64,000 nucleotides of DNA. It comes from Massilia aurea. Lineage in GTDB: Bacteria > Pseudomonadota > Gammaproteobacteria > Burkholderiales > Burkholderiaceae_D. The notes beneath the pieces are model-generated. The model had not been told where the DNA came from, did no database searches, and worked only from the letters and a program-made list of their open reading frames with translations. Positions within the stretch are counted from its first letter, which is position 1. Each line of letters starts with the position of its first letter. Shown piece by piece: positions 1 to 8,413 of this stretch. Made by a program: the position numbers and the translations under genes. Location: contig NZ_JANUGZ010000007.1 in the NCBI RefSeq assembly GCF_024753205.1, positions 1 to 64,000 on the forward strand, given 5' to 3'.

Positions 1-1
1 C

Positions 2-427
2 CATCAGATGGCAATGCATATGGCCAGCTTGGTTGAAAGTCGCTCAGCCAACCAAGAACTTAAGGACATGGCCAAGAAGATGATGGCCGAGCAGGAAAAA
101 GAGATTGCCCAGCTCAAAGGGTGGAAAGAACAGTGGTATCCCGGGAAGCCAGAAGCGATGAACATGAAGATGCCTGGTATGCCCGAGTCAATGAAAGGCA
201 TGAGCGGTGACAAGCTGATGTCAGCCAAGGGTGAGCAGTTTGACCGCATGTTTGTAGACATGATGAGCCAGCACCACAAAGGCGCCATCAAGATGGCGCA
301 GACCGAAGCTCCAAAGCTCCAGCACGCCGACGTTAAGGAGTTCGCGAACAGACTCGTCGAAATGCAGAAGAAGGAAGTGGCGCACATGGCCGAGATGAAA
401 AAATCTTGGGCAGCGCCGACGAAGTAA
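2..427 (+). CDS. DUF305 family protein, 5'-truncated by window edge
   Basis: The reading frame is open to the first base, so the N-terminus lies outside the window; 141 codons are visible. DUF305 proteins are ferritin-like helical bundles built from repeats with a paired His motif. Two such motifs are visible: HQMAMHMA at the very start and FVDMMSQHHKGAIKMAQ near visible residue 90. Between them is a Met-rich stretch (MNMKMPGMPESMKGM), typical of copper-linked members. The downstream genes encode CopC, CopD and a copper ATPase, so a periplasmic copper-binding role is likely but inferred. An internal ATG at 8 is not the real start because the motif begins upstream of it. Confidence 0.85.
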   Translation, partial: HQMAMHMASLVESRSANQELKDMAKKMMAEQEKEIAQLKGWKEQWYPGKPEAMNMKMPGMPESMKGMSGDKLMSAKGEQFDRMFVDMMSQHHKGAIKMAQTEAPKLQHADVKEFANRLVEMQKKEVAHMAEMKKSWAAPTK

Positions 428-518
428 GTAGTTCGAGAGCAGTTAAGAGCACGACAAGTCTAGTAATCGAAAATCGGCTTGTCGGCTGTCCCCGACCATC
501 ACAGACATATAAAAATCT

Positions 519-947
519 ATGCGCCAAACACTTTTTGCCATTGCGCTCTCTGCCGCGTCCTTCCAGGCACTCGCTGCGACCCCACTTGAAACCGTCTCTG
601 CGTTTCATGAAGCGTTGTCAGCGGGGAAGGCCGACACGGCTACCGTCTTCCTTTCCCCAACTATCCAGATTTTCGAGTCTGGTTATGTTGAGCGCTCACG
701 CGATGAATATGCTGGTCACCATCTCCCAAGTGACATGGCCTTTGCTAAAGCGACGAGCCAGACGGTCATTCGCCAGAACGAGCGAGTGGAAGGAAATATC
801 GCCATCGTCACACGCGAAACGGAGACAAAGGGCAAGTTCAAAGGAACGAGCGTCCACTCGTTTGGAACAGAGACTGCCGTACTAGAAAAGCAGGGCGACA
901 AGTGGCTCATCACGCACGTCCACTGGTCCTCCCGTAAAGCTAAGTAA
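519..947 (+). CDS. Exported NTF2-like (SnoaL/DUF4440-type) protein
   Basis: A 142-residue protein with a clear signal peptide (residues 1-19, ending QALAA). The mature part starts with TPLETVSAFHEALSAGK and ends with VLEKQGDKWLITHVHWSS, the usual pattern of the NTF2-like fold: an N-terminal helix pair, a curved sheet and a final W.I.H.HWS strand. Such domains bind small ligands or act as enzymes, and no catalytic residues can be assigned. It lies between a DUF305 gene and copC, and similar exported NTF2-like proteins accompany copper clusters, so a periplasmic copper-stress role is plausible but unproven. Confidence 0.75.
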   Translation: MRQTLFAIALSAASFQALAATPLETVSAFHEALSAGKADTATVFLSPTIQIFESGYVERSRDEYAGHHLPSDMAFAKATSQTVIRQNERVEGNIAIVTRETETKGKFKGTSVHSFGTETAVLEKQGDKWLITHVHWSSRKAK

Positions 948-970
948 TCAATAACTACTAGAGGTTGAAC

Positions 971-1339
971 ATGAAAACTATCCAAAAAATCGTCGCAGCC
1001 TGCGTTTTTTCAGCAGCTACCATCGCAGCCCCACTCGCGATGGCACACGCGAAGCTCGCAGCTTCGAACCCGACACCAGGAGCTGTTTTGGAAGCGGCGC
1101 CGGCCGAAATTTCCCTGACCTTCAACGAGAAAGTCGAGCAAGCGTTTAGCACCGTTACGTTGACTTACACCGACGGTAAGGTCGTCGAGACCGAGAAGGC
1201 GAAGGTCGATGCCGCCAACCCGACAATAGTACGCCTCCAAACCAGAGGCCTGTCCACAGGCACTTATACCGTTAAATGGGCCGTTGCCGGCCATGACGGT
1301 CACCGCCGTACGGGCACGTTCTCATTCTCGGTGAAATAA
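971..1339 (+). CDS. copC: Copper resistance protein CopC
   Basis: A 122-residue periplasmic copper-binding protein. The signal peptide covers residues 1-25 (ending PLAMA), so the mature protein begins with His, which in CopC is the first Cu(II) ligand. The body shows the family pattern: HAKLAASNPTPGAVL at the N-terminus, LTFNEKVE in the middle and AVAGHDGHRRTGTFSFSV at the C-terminus, where the GHDGH histidines complete the site. No Met-rich Cu(I) loop is visible, so it is probably a Cu(II)-only type. The ATG at 971 is preferred over an in-frame TTG at 965 because an AGAGG ribosome site lies just before it. The stop abuts the copD start. Confidence 0.93.
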   Translation: MKTIQKIVAACVFSAATIAAPLAMAHAKLAASNPTPGAVLEAAPAEISLTFNEKVEQAFSTVTLTYTDGKVVETEKAKVDAANPTIVRLQTRGLSTGTYTVKWAVAGHDGHRRTGTFSFSVK

Positions 1340-2239
1340 GTGGATAGCGTCCTGAGCCTTCAGGTTGGGTCAGTCGTCGCCTTGAACGCCGCGTTCGCGT
1401 GGCTTGTTGGCTCATGGCTTGCCCGCCGTTGGTTTTCGGCATCCGGGGTTCCGCGCGCTGACGCTGAAGCTTTACTGCGGTCCGGAGATATTGCCGCCGC
1501 TGTACTTGGGGTATTAGCGACTGGCGCCATGGTGTGGGTGTCCGCTGCGGTTATGGGCGGTGTTGGCTTACAGGAAGCCAAGGACGTCGTCTGGCAGATG
1601 TTGACCATGACGAGCATTGGACGCGCCGGCTATATCTCGTTTTTTGCGATTAGCCTGGTACTGGTCTTTCGACTACTTCATTCGACAGCGAAGTGGCGTG
1701 AGTTGACAGTACTTGCCGCCTTAGGTCTCTTCGCGTTTGTACGCGCATCAATGGGGCATGCCGGTGAAAACGGTTTCTGGACGCTTCCTTTCGCAGTTGA
1801 GGTAATCCACCTCACTGCTATGGGCGCATGGACGGGCTTAGTAGCTGTCTCAGCGTGGAAAGCGATGGGCAGCGGCGCAGGGCAACCTGACTTGAACCGA
1901 ATAGCTCACTATCTGGAATCGATGTCTGCAGCAGCTATGGTCGCAGTCGTAGCAGTGTTCGTAACTGGGCTGCTCAACGCTTGGAACAGGGTTGGGACCG
2001 TGGACAATCTGCTTGCCAGTAGTCTGTACACGACTGCACTCTTAGTGAAGCTTTGCTTTGTAAGCGTGGCACTTGTCCTCGGTGGATATAACAAGGTGTT
2101 CGGGCTTGCACGTGCACGGCACTCTACGCCGGGGCTCCGGACTGTGAGACTTGTTTTGATTGTTGAGAGCGTTGTTCTACTAGCCGCATTAATTGCGGCG
2201 GCTGTCCTGACCTCACAGCAGCCACCAGCGGCCATGTGA
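1340..2239 (+). CDS. copD: CopD family copper transport membrane protein
   Basis: A 299-residue integral membrane protein starting with GTG directly after the copC stop codon, so the two are translationally coupled. About eight hydrophobic segments are visible. The C-terminal half carries the CopD domain pattern: HLTAMGAWTGLVAV, with conserved His and Trp in a membrane helix, a long helix ending VAVFVTGLLNAWNRVG, and LLASSLYTTALLVKLCFV. CopD works with CopC to move copper across the inner membrane; direction differs between hosts. The separate, adjacent copC/copD arrangement is common in proteobacterial copper clusters. Confidence 0.9.
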   Translation: MDSVLSLQVGSVVALNAAFAWLVGSWLARRWFSASGVPRADAEALLRSGDIAAAVLGVLATGAMVWVSAAVMGGVGLQEAKDVVWQMLTMTSIGRAGYISFFAISLVLVFRLLHSTAKWRELTVLAALGLFAFVRASMGHAGENGFWTLPFAVEVIHLTAMGAWTGLVAVSAWKAMGSGAGQPDLNRIAHYLESMSAAAMVAVVAVFVTGLLNAWNRVGTVDNLLASSLYTTALLVKLCFVSVALVLGGYNKVFGLARARHSTPGLRTVRLVLIVESVVLLAALIAAAVLTSQQPPAAM

Positions 2240-2426
2240 CGTTAGACGGCAGCAGGCTGCTTGGCGGGCGAGGCGCATAGTTCACAGTAAGCGACGAGTA
2301 CTCGCCAAGTAGTTGCCTGGCGCCAGTCTAGCTTCAAAGGACGGACTTCAACCTAGCGTTTTCGTATCTAGGTTTTCCTGACAGTACGGTGTGCCCCAGG
2401 TTTTTTCTCGCTGCTAGACTGCCAAC
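2240..2426 (+). other. Intergenic gap after copD
   Basis: This 187-base stretch has no credible gene. It contains short self-complementary runs (GCAGCAGGCTGC near 2248 and GACGAGTACTCGCC near 2292) that may form a weak hairpin after copD, and presumably the promoter for the next small gene. No clear -35/-10 pair was found. Confidence 0.4.
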
Positions 2427-2849
2427 ATGAAACAAGGTCTTTCCCGCGTGTGCGTGCTCTGGCTCCTACTGGTGGCGGTCCCTCTACAGGGACTAGCTGC
2501 TGTGGTAGGAGGGTGCTGCGTACGCGCACAGACACAGTCGATGATTTTGGCGCCTGGTGGCGGTGAAGCGAGAGTAAATTCGAAGATGCCGTGCGAAGAC
2601 ACAGGCACCATGCAGATGGTTGAGGATGACTCGACCGGCGAACCTTCCCAACTGCATTTAAAGAAAACCGGCTCATGCAAGCCTTGCGCAGCATGCTGTC
2701 TAGGAGCAGGTGCTCCCCCGTCAGTGCACTCGACCAAAATTCCGTCCTTCAAAAGCGACTCCCACGTAGTAACTCCCCTTGGCATATTCGCAAGCCACAT
2801 CTCAGCTGGCTTAGAGCGACCGCCGAAATTCCTCTCCGTAATCCTGTAA
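2427..2849 (+). CDS. Small Cys-rich exported protein (DUF2946-like)
   Basis: A 140-residue protein with a hydrophobic N-terminal signal (MKQGLSRVCVLWLLLVAVP). It contains paired cysteines (VGGCCV near residue 29) and a compact cluster CKPCAACCLGAG near residues 84-95, ending in a HISAGLERPP motif. The C-terminal GLERPP tail and central Cys cluster resemble short DUF2946-type exported proteins often found near copper genes. The cysteines suggest metal or thiol chemistry in the periplasm. No enzyme activity can be assigned. The family assignment rests on overall pattern only. Confidence 0.6.
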   Translation: MKQGLSRVCVLWLLLVAVPLQGLAAVVGGCCVRAQTQSMILAPGGGEARVNSKMPCEDTGTMQMVEDDSTGEPSQLHLKKTGSCKPCAACCLGAGAPPSVHSTKIPSFKSDSHVVTPLGIFASHISAGLERPPKFLSVIL

Positions 2850-2939
2850 GCATTCCAGCTTGTCCCTGGCTGCCGTTTTCGTTATGACGGCCGTCGAACT
2901 TGCATGCACTTATCGCTTTCATTACGTTAAGAGGAAATC

Positions 2940-3656
2940 ATGAATTCCAAACTCTCCGCAAATACCGGAAGGGCAGGTCGCGCCCATCGCTCAGGCTGGA
3001 GTCAGGCGGCTGTTGCTGTCACGGCTGCCGGCGCTTTTCTTCTCTCGTCCGCGGCGTCCGCTGAAGGCCCAGGCGATGGAAGAACGGCACGATTTGAAAA
3101 AAACTATTTAACCTTCATCATTGACCACCACTACTCGGCCCTACGTATGACTGAACTTGCGGCAGGTAGTGACCGTGTCCGCGACCCGGCCATCACTAAC
3201 CCTGACGAAGGTACGACACCTACGCCAGGCTACGCAGAAAGCATCCCTAAGGCATCCGCCGAAGAAATTCGTTCGATGTCGCGCCAAGCCAACCGCGGTC
3301 AGCGTGAGGAAATTGCAAAGGCCCAGCGAATGCTGCGTGAGTGGTACGGCGTCTCGTACGTGCCTAAGCTCGCCCCCTCCGGGATGCAGATGATTCAAAT
3401 GCTTGAGCGTACCCCTGCTGGACGCCAGTTTGATGAGCAATTTCTCAAGGTATTTAGCAGCCACCACTTTGCTGCGCTAAGCCCTAGCCTCGAATGCCAG
3501 GTCAAAAGCGACCTGTCTCACGATGGTCTTCGCCGGTACTGCGACAACATCGTAACGATGCAGAAGAACTCAATTAACGACATGAGGGAAATGCTGTGCA
3601 AGCAGTTCCGTGACTGTGACTTCGTACCCGTTGCAAACGTACGCAGACTAGATTAA
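2940..3656 (+). CDS. Exported DUF305 protein
   Basis: A 238-residue protein with an N-terminal export signal whose hydrophobic stretch ends SSAASAEG near residue 42. Two DUF305-type His motifs are present: FIIDHHYSALRMTELA near residue 58 and FLKVFSSHHFAALSPSLEC near residue 173. They are separated by a region containing the Met-rich PSGMQMIQML. Unlike the first protein of the window it also has several cysteines near the C-terminus (LRRYCDNI, MLCKQFRDCDF), which could form disulfides in the periplasm. An AAGAGGAAATC ribosome site precedes the ATG. The paired copies of DUF305 in one cluster suggest separate metal-handling roles, which is an inference. Confidence 0.82.
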   Translation: MNSKLSANTGRAGRAHRSGWSQAAVAVTAAGAFLLSSAASAEGPGDGRTARFEKNYLTFIIDHHYSALRMTELAAGSDRVRDPAITNPDEGTTPTPGYAESIPKASAEEIRSMSRQANRGQREEIAKAQRMLREWYGVSYVPKLAPSGMQMIQMLERTPAGRQFDEQFLKVFSSHHFAALSPSLECQVKSDLSHDGLRRYCDNIVTMQKNSINDMREMLCKQFRDCDFVPVANVRRLD

Positions 3657-3668
3657 CTGTCACCCCGC

Positions 3669-3693
3669 TTGGGTCGTTTCCGAAGCGACCCAA
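3669..3693 (+). terminator. Hairpin after DUF305 gene
   Basis: TTGGGTCG and CGACCCAA form a perfect 8-bp stem around a 9-base loop, 12 bases after the stop codon, followed by TTTCG. It is likely a Rho-independent terminator or 3' stabiliser, though the T-run is short. Confidence 0.6.
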
Positions 3694-3736
3694 TTTCGTA
3701 CTACGAGTAACTTGACCCTCACATTTGGAGAACGAC

Positions 3737-4066
3737 ATGGAAATGAATTCTTTTCAAAGCTGTATCGATGCATGCAACGCATGCGCCAACGCATGTGACA
3801 ACTGCGCAGCAATGTGTTTAAAGGAAGAGCACGTCGCCGCGATGGCAAAGTGCATCGCTTTGGACATGGACTGCGCCCAGGCCTGCCGCTTCGCTGCAGG
3901 ATTGATGGCGCGTGGGAGCGCATACGCGGCGGCAGCTTGCCGCATGTGTGCAGAAATCTGCGAAGCCTGCGCCGATGAGTGCGGACAGCATCAAATGGAC
4001 CATTGCCAAAAGTGTGCAGAAGCCTGCCGACAGTGCGCGACTGAATGCCAGCGAATGACAGCTTAA
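3737..4066 (+). CDS. csp: Four-helix-bundle copper storage protein (Csp, DUF326)
   Basis: A 109-residue protein with 19 cysteines, nearly all in CxxxC or CxxC spacing along predicted helices (for example SCIDACNACANACDNCAAMC at residues 8-27). This is the signature of Csp copper-storage proteins, whose four-helix bundle is lined with thiols that hold many Cu(I) ions. No signal peptide is present, so it is a cytosolic Csp3-type store. The ATG at 3737 is chosen over an in-frame TTG at 3725 because GGAG sits seven bases before it. It lies just upstream of the copper ATPase promoter, so storage and export are paired. Confidence 0.93.
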   Translation: MEMNSFQSCIDACNACANACDNCAAMCLKEEHVAAMAKCIALDMDCAQACRFAAGLMARGSAYAAAACRMCAEICEACADECGQHQMDHCQKCAEACRQCATECQRMTA

Positions 4067-4094
4067 AGCTAAACCCTCTCATAAATAGGAAGTT

Positions 4095-4121
4095 CAGATA
4101 CCGCATCTCACGCGGTATCTG
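4095..4121 (+). terminator. Hairpin after csp
   Basis: CAGATACCGC and GCGGTATCTG make a perfect 10-bp stem with a 7-base loop about 30 bases past the csp stop. There is no T-tract, so it may be a 3' stabiliser as well as a terminator. It separates csp from the regulated ATPase promoter. Confidence 0.6.
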
Positions 4122-4137
4122 AATGTCTGAAAACCGC

Positions 4138-4168
4138 TTGACCTTCCAGCTATGGGAGGGTTTACAGT
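4138..4168 (+). promoter_or_regulatory. CueR/MerR-type copper-responsive promoter
   Basis: A -35 TTGACC (4138-4143) and a -10 TACAGT (4163-4168) are separated by 19 bases, the over-long spacer typical of MerR-family activated promoters. Inside the spacer lies the dyad ACCTTCC-N7-GGAGGGT (4141-4161), very close to known CueR/HmrR boxes. This predicts Cu(I)-dependent activation of the ATPase gene 54 bases downstream. No cueR gene lies in the window, so the regulator must be encoded elsewhere. Confidence 0.88.
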
Positions 4169-4221
4169 GAGTCTTCACGCTTTGGTTCAATGAGCTAACT
4201 GCAAGTCTTTAGGAGCTACGT

Positions 4222-6651
4222 ATGACGACCGAAACGCATGGCGACCACAAAGCGCATAAGCACTCTGGAGTGCAGCTCACAGGTCATGTTCACGTAGGAG
4301 ACAAAATGCCTTCTCCTAACCAGCCGACAGACGCGAAACCGTTCACTGACCCAGTATGCGGGATGAAGGTTGGTCCAAACCCTGAACGAGAAATTACGTT
4401 TGGGGGCGAGGTCTATCGCTTCTGCAGCTTAAAGTGTATGGAGAAGTTTAGAGCTGCGCCGGAGAGTTATTTGGCAGCCGCGAAACCGGCAGATGTTCGT
4501 TCAACGGACGCTCCTACAGGGACGATGTACACCTGTCCGATGCACCCCGAGATTCGACAGGCCGTGCCAGGTAACTGCCCAATTTGTGGCATGGCGTTGG
4601 AGCCTGAACTTCCTTCCTTGGACGACGAAGAAAACCCGGAACTAGTCGACTTCCGTCGGCGCTTCTGGTGGACCCTACCTCTGACAGCAGTTGTCTTTGC
4701 GCTGGCAATGTTCGGTCATGTCCTTTTCCCGGCAGGCGTAGCTGGGCAAAACTGGATTGAGTTAGCGCTAAGCACACCGGTCGTTCTCTGGGCCGGCTGG
4801 CCATTCTTCGTGCGATGGTTCCAGTCCCTCATGCGCATGAGCCCGAATATGTGGACGCTTATTGGCTCAGGGGTCATGGCTGCGTATGGCTACAGCGTCG
4901 TAGCCACGTTAGCCCCGAACGCTTTTCCGGTCACTTTTGCAAGCCACGGGCGTATCGGTGTCTACTTCGAGGCGGCGGCAGTAATCGTTTCGCTGACGCT
5001 GCTTGGCCAAATCCTCGAACTGCGTGCGCGCTCGCAAACCTCTGCTGCCATCAAATCGTTGCTGGGTCTGGCGCCCAAGACGGCGCGACGTATTGCCTCA
5101 GACGGGAGCGAAGAAGATGTTCCCCTAACCCATGTACACGTCGGAGATTCCCTTAGAGTTCGCCCAGGCGAAAAGGTTCCGGTAGACGGAATGGTGTCGG
5201 AAGGGGAAAGCGCGGTCGACGAGTCGATGCTTACAGGCGAGCCCGTGCCCGTAACAAAACGACCTGGCGACCGGCTGATAGGCGCAACGATTAACACAAG
5301 CGGAAGCCTCGTGATGACCGCAGAGAAGGTTGGGTCAGAAACAATGCTGTCCCAGATTGTGCAAATGGTCTCGCAGGCTCAACGTTCGCGCGCGCCAATG
5401 CAGCGCCTGGCTGACTCCGTGGCGGGGTACTTCGTAGTTGTTGTCGCGGCAATTGCGCTTCTGACCCTTGTGGTCTGGGGACTGTTCGGCCCGGAACCAA
5501 GCTGGGTCTTTGGGTTCGTTAACGCGGTGGCAGTGCTTATCATTGCATGTCCCTGTGCGCTCGGCTTGGCCACGCCTATGTCCATCATGGCGGCAACCGG
5601 CCGTGCGGCATCGCAGGGTGTGTTATTCCGCGACGCTGCAGCTATCGAAGACCTTCGAAAGGTTAATACCCTTATCGTCGACAAGACGGGCACGCTAACA
5701 GAAGGAAAGCCGGCGTTCAACACCGTTGTCGCGGCGCCAGGGTACAACGACGAGTACGTCCTTCAGCTCGCCGCCAGCCTCGACCAAGGCAGTGAGCACC
5801 CGTTGGCTCACGCTATCGTAGCCGAGGCAAAGACGAGAGGTATTTTGCTATCGAAGCCCGAAACCTTCGAGTCTGCCAGCGGTATTGGGGTGACCGGTAT
5901 CGTAGACGGAAAACGGGTTGCACTAGGAAATACTGCACTGATGGAGTCTTTGAGTGTCAACTGGCACGCCCTCACGGGGCCTGCTGAGAGTTTGAGAGCC
6001 GAGGGTGCCAGCGTAATGTACCTCGCCGAGGGAGGCGTGCTGGTAGGCCTCCTGGCAGTATCTGACCCTATCAAAGCCACGACAATAGAGGCGCTGACGA
6101 ATCTCCGTAACGATGGGATAACTGTTGTGATGGCTACCGGGGATGGAATCACCACAGCGCGCTCGGTTGCCTCAAAGCTCGGGATAGACGAGTTCTATGG
6201 CGAGGTGAAGCCGCAGGACAAGCTTGCATTGGTAGACAAATTACAGAAAGAGGGGCGGGTTGTCGCAATGGCTGGCGACGGTATCAACGATGCGCCGGCG
6301 CTCGCCAAAGCAAACGTTGGCGTAGCCATGGGTACCGGAACGGACGTGGCCATCAATAGTGCCCACATCACCCTCGTGAAGGGAGACCTACGCGGCATTG
6401 CGGTCGCTCGTTCCATTTCTGTCCAGACGGTGCGAAACATGTGGCAAAACCTCGGCTTTGCATTTGTCTACAACGCGCTTGGGATTCCACTGGCGGCCGG
6501 GGTGCTGTATCCCTTCACAGGACAGCTGCTGTCTCCCATGGTTGCCGCCCTTGCCATGAGCCTCAGCTCCGTCTCCGTAATTACTAACGCGTCACGCCTT
6601 CGCGGGCAGGCGGCGCCGAGTACCCGAGCCATAAGCTCGCACCAAGGATAG
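4222..6651 (+). CDS. copA: Copper-translocating P1B-type ATPase
   Basis: An 809-residue inner-membrane pump that exports Cu(I) using ATP. The N-terminus is His-rich, followed by a YHS domain (DPVCGMKV at 43-50 and FCSLKCMEKF at 67-76) and a heavy-metal-binding domain (YTCPMHPEIR to CPICGMAL, about 103-126) in place of the classical CxxC MBD. The core has TGEPVPV of the actuator domain, the membrane metal motif CPC within IACPCALGLATP (about residue 442), the phosphorylation motif DKTGTLTEG (about 487), and MAGDGINDAPAL of the hinge. The CPC motif indicates a PIB-1 copper/silver pump. Expression should follow the CueR-type promoter upstream. The stop is seven bases before the next gene. Confidence 0.95.
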   Translation: MTTETHGDHKAHKHSGVQLTGHVHVGDKMPSPNQPTDAKPFTDPVCGMKVGPNPEREITFGGEVYRFCSLKCMEKFRAAPESYLAAAKPADVRSTDAPTGTMYTCPMHPEIRQAVPGNCPICGMALEPELPSLDDEENPELVDFRRRFWWTLPLTAVVFALAMFGHVLFPAGVAGQNWIELALSTPVVLWAGWPFFVRWFQSLMRMSPNMWTLIGSGVMAAYGYSVVATLAPNAFPVTFASHGRIGVYFEAAAVIVSLTLLGQILELRARSQTSAAIKSLLGLAPKTARRIASDGSEEDVPLTHVHVGDSLRVRPGEKVPVDGMVSEGESAVDESMLTGEPVPVTKRPGDRLIGATINTSGSLVMTAEKVGSETMLSQIVQMVSQAQRSRAPMQRLADSVAGYFVVVVAAIALLTLVVWGLFGPEPSWVFGFVNAVAVLIIACPCALGLATPMSIMAATGRAASQGVLFRDAAAIEDLRKVNTLIVDKTGTLTEGKPAFNTVVAAPGYNDEYVLQLAASLDQGSEHPLAHAIVAEAKTRGILLSKPETFESASGIGVTGIVDGKRVALGNTALMESLSVNWHALTGPAESLRAEGASVMYLAEGGVLVGLLAVSDPIKATTIEALTNLRNDGITVVMATGDGITTARSVASKLGIDEFYGEVKPQDKLALVDKLQKEGRVVAMAGDGINDAPALAKANVGVAMGTGTDVAINSAHITLVKGDLRGIAVARSISVQTVRNMWQNLGFAFVYNALGIPLAAGVLYPFTGQLLSPMVAALAMSLSSVSVITNASRLRGQAAPSTRAISSHQG

Positions 6652-6658
6652 GAACCGT

Positions 6659-8053
6659 ATGCGAAATTCCGACATCGTTACTGACAACCCGGCAAGCAAC
6701 TATGACTCGACCAGGTTGCCAGCAGAACAGCTCAACAGTTCCTGCTTTTGCAGCAGCTTGGACAAGTCTGCCTTGAAGTCGGCGCTGTCCGGTGAAGTGC
6801 ATGACGATATGCTATTTGAACTGATAGAGGAGCGATGTCCGTTCCTGTTCTCCGCACGGCCAGTATTCATTTCGCGCACGCAGGCGGACAGAATCGAGGA
6901 AGTAGTACGTGCCCTTGAGTCTGTCATTGAGCTGCCCGCATACCGAGAGCTTGTACTGGCCGATGCGCCCGATATTGCCAAGAGAGGGGCCGGCGGTGCG
7001 CGAGGAGTGTTTTTCGGATATGACTTTCACCCGGACGGCGCGAATCTCGGCCTTATCGAAATAAACACAAACGCTGGGGGCGCGATGCTCAACGCTGCTA
7101 TGGCAAGGGCACATCGAACCTGCTGTCTGGACGATAAGCAGCTAGCACAAGCTATCCTTTCCAGCGCTATGTTCGAGGACAAGATAGTGCAGATGTTCCG
7201 GGCAGAATGGGCAGCAGCGGGACAAACTGCGCCTCTGCGAACGATAGCAATAGTCGACACGCAACCTCAGCAACAGTTCCTCTACCCTGAATTCCTCCTG
7301 TTTCAGCGGCTGTTCGCCAAGAACGACATCAACGCCGTCATCGCAGACCCGGGCGAACTTACTTTCAAAGACAGCGTGCTGTGGTTTGGTGAGATGAAGA
7401 TTGACCTGGTCTACAACCGGCTTACCGACTTCATGCTCGAGGCGCCTGAGTCGCGCGCTCTGCATGACGCGTACTGCCAGGACGCGGTTGTACTCACTCC
7501 GCACCCGCACGCTCATGCCGTCTATGCAAACAAGCGAAACCTCACGATATTGAGTGATGCCACCGCACTCGAAGCACTCGGAGTACCCCAGGCGACTATC
7601 GACATATTGATTGCCAACGTGCCTTTTACCGAGAGCGTCACGAGCGATAACGCTGAACGATTGTGGAACGAGCGACGCAATCTGTTTTTCAAGCCTATCG
7701 CTGGATACGGAGGGAGAGCCGCCTACCGGGGCGACAAGGTAACGAAGCGGGTTTGGCAGGAAATCTTGTCGGGCGAGTACATCGCTCAGCGAGTAGTCAC
7801 TCCTGGGGTTCGAGTCGCCGGTACTGCAGACAATCCTGAAACTTTGAAGTTTGACTTGCGCAGCTATGTGTACAACGGCCAAGTCCAATGGACTGCGGCC
7901 CGTGTTTACCAAGGCCAAACTACGAATTTCAGGACCCCAGGCGGCGGGTTCGCACCGGTCTACAGTCTGGGCGATACAGACGTGGCTACGAAGTTGGCCG
8001 CGATTAGTGCAGCGGTAGATGGGACGGGCTGCTGCGCGAGTGAATGCAAATGA
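6659..8053 (+). CDS. ATP-grasp-like protein of the copper cluster
   Basis: A 464-residue soluble protein starting seven bases after copA, with AAGGATAGGA as ribosome site, so it is probably co-transcribed. The segment FFKPIAGYGGRAAYRG (about 343-358) followed by YIAQRVVTPG matches the ATP-binding loop and downstream strand of ATP-grasp enzymes. LVYNRLTDF (about 250) resembles circularly permuted members such as glutathionylspermidine-synthase relatives. Both ends carry cysteines: CFC at 29-31 and CC..EC at 458-463, suggesting metal binding. A peptide or polyamine ligase acting in metal detoxification is possible, but the substrate is unknown. Its 3' end is duplicated downstream. Confidence 0.7.
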   Translation: MRNSDIVTDNPASNYDSTRLPAEQLNSSCFCSSLDKSALKSALSGEVHDDMLFELIEERCPFLFSARPVFISRTQADRIEEVVRALESVIELPAYRELVLADAPDIAKRGAGGARGVFFGYDFHPDGANLGLIEINTNAGGAMLNAAMARAHRTCCLDDKQLAQAILSSAMFEDKIVQMFRAEWAAAGQTAPLRTIAIVDTQPQQQFLYPEFLLFQRLFAKNDINAVIADPGELTFKDSVLWFGEMKIDLVYNRLTDFMLEAPESRALHDAYCQDAVVLTPHPHAHAVYANKRNLTILSDATALEALGVPQATIDILIANVPFTESVTSDNAERLWNERRNLFFKPIAGYGGRAAYRGDKVTKRVWQEILSGEYIAQRVVTPGVRVAGTADNPETLKFDLRSYVYNGQVQWTAARVYQGQTTNFRTPGGGFAPVYSLGDTDVATKLAAISAAVDGTGCCASECK

Positions 8054-8184
8054 CTCGGCAGCGCTTCCTAGCTGGGGATAAACCGCCGCCCTTCGCATCT
8101 ATGAAGTGATACACGAGCTTCACCCGCTAGTCCGCGCGGGAACGGTGTCCCACTAGAGGACCCACTTACATACAACAGAACTAG
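7858..8184 (+). repeat. Direct repeat, intact copy (gene 3' end plus flank)
   Basis: The last 200 bases of the ATP-grasp-like gene and about 130 bases downstream are repeated at 9504-9832 with high identity, including the non-coding part (for example CGCCGCCCTTCGCATCTA and GAGCTTCACCCGCTAG in both). This copy is in frame. Confidence 0.88.
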
Positions 8185-8355
8185 TTTGACACTGACTAGC
8201 CAGGAGAACAATAGTTCTACTTACTAACAAGGGACGGTCCAGAGTGTCAGCTTAGGCTGAGTGTTTAATTTCATGCGGAGAGAGTAGGGCTTCCATGCAA
8301 GTGAGCTAGCACCCCTTGATAAATCCGTTTTAAGCATAAAATAAAAATTAGTACA

Positions 8356-8385
8356 TTGACATGAGTGCGATGTTGCTTATATATT
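8356..8385 (+). promoter_or_regulatory. Sigma70-type promoter for small membrane gene pair
   Basis: A consensus TTGACA (8356-8361) and TATATT (8380-8385) are spaced by 18 bases and lie in an AT-rich stretch 29 bases before the next gene. The rest of the gap from 8185 to 8355 shows no gene or strong structure. Confidence 0.65.
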
Positions 8386-8413
8386 CAGTCCTCTTATATT
8401 TCCCGAGAAAAAG

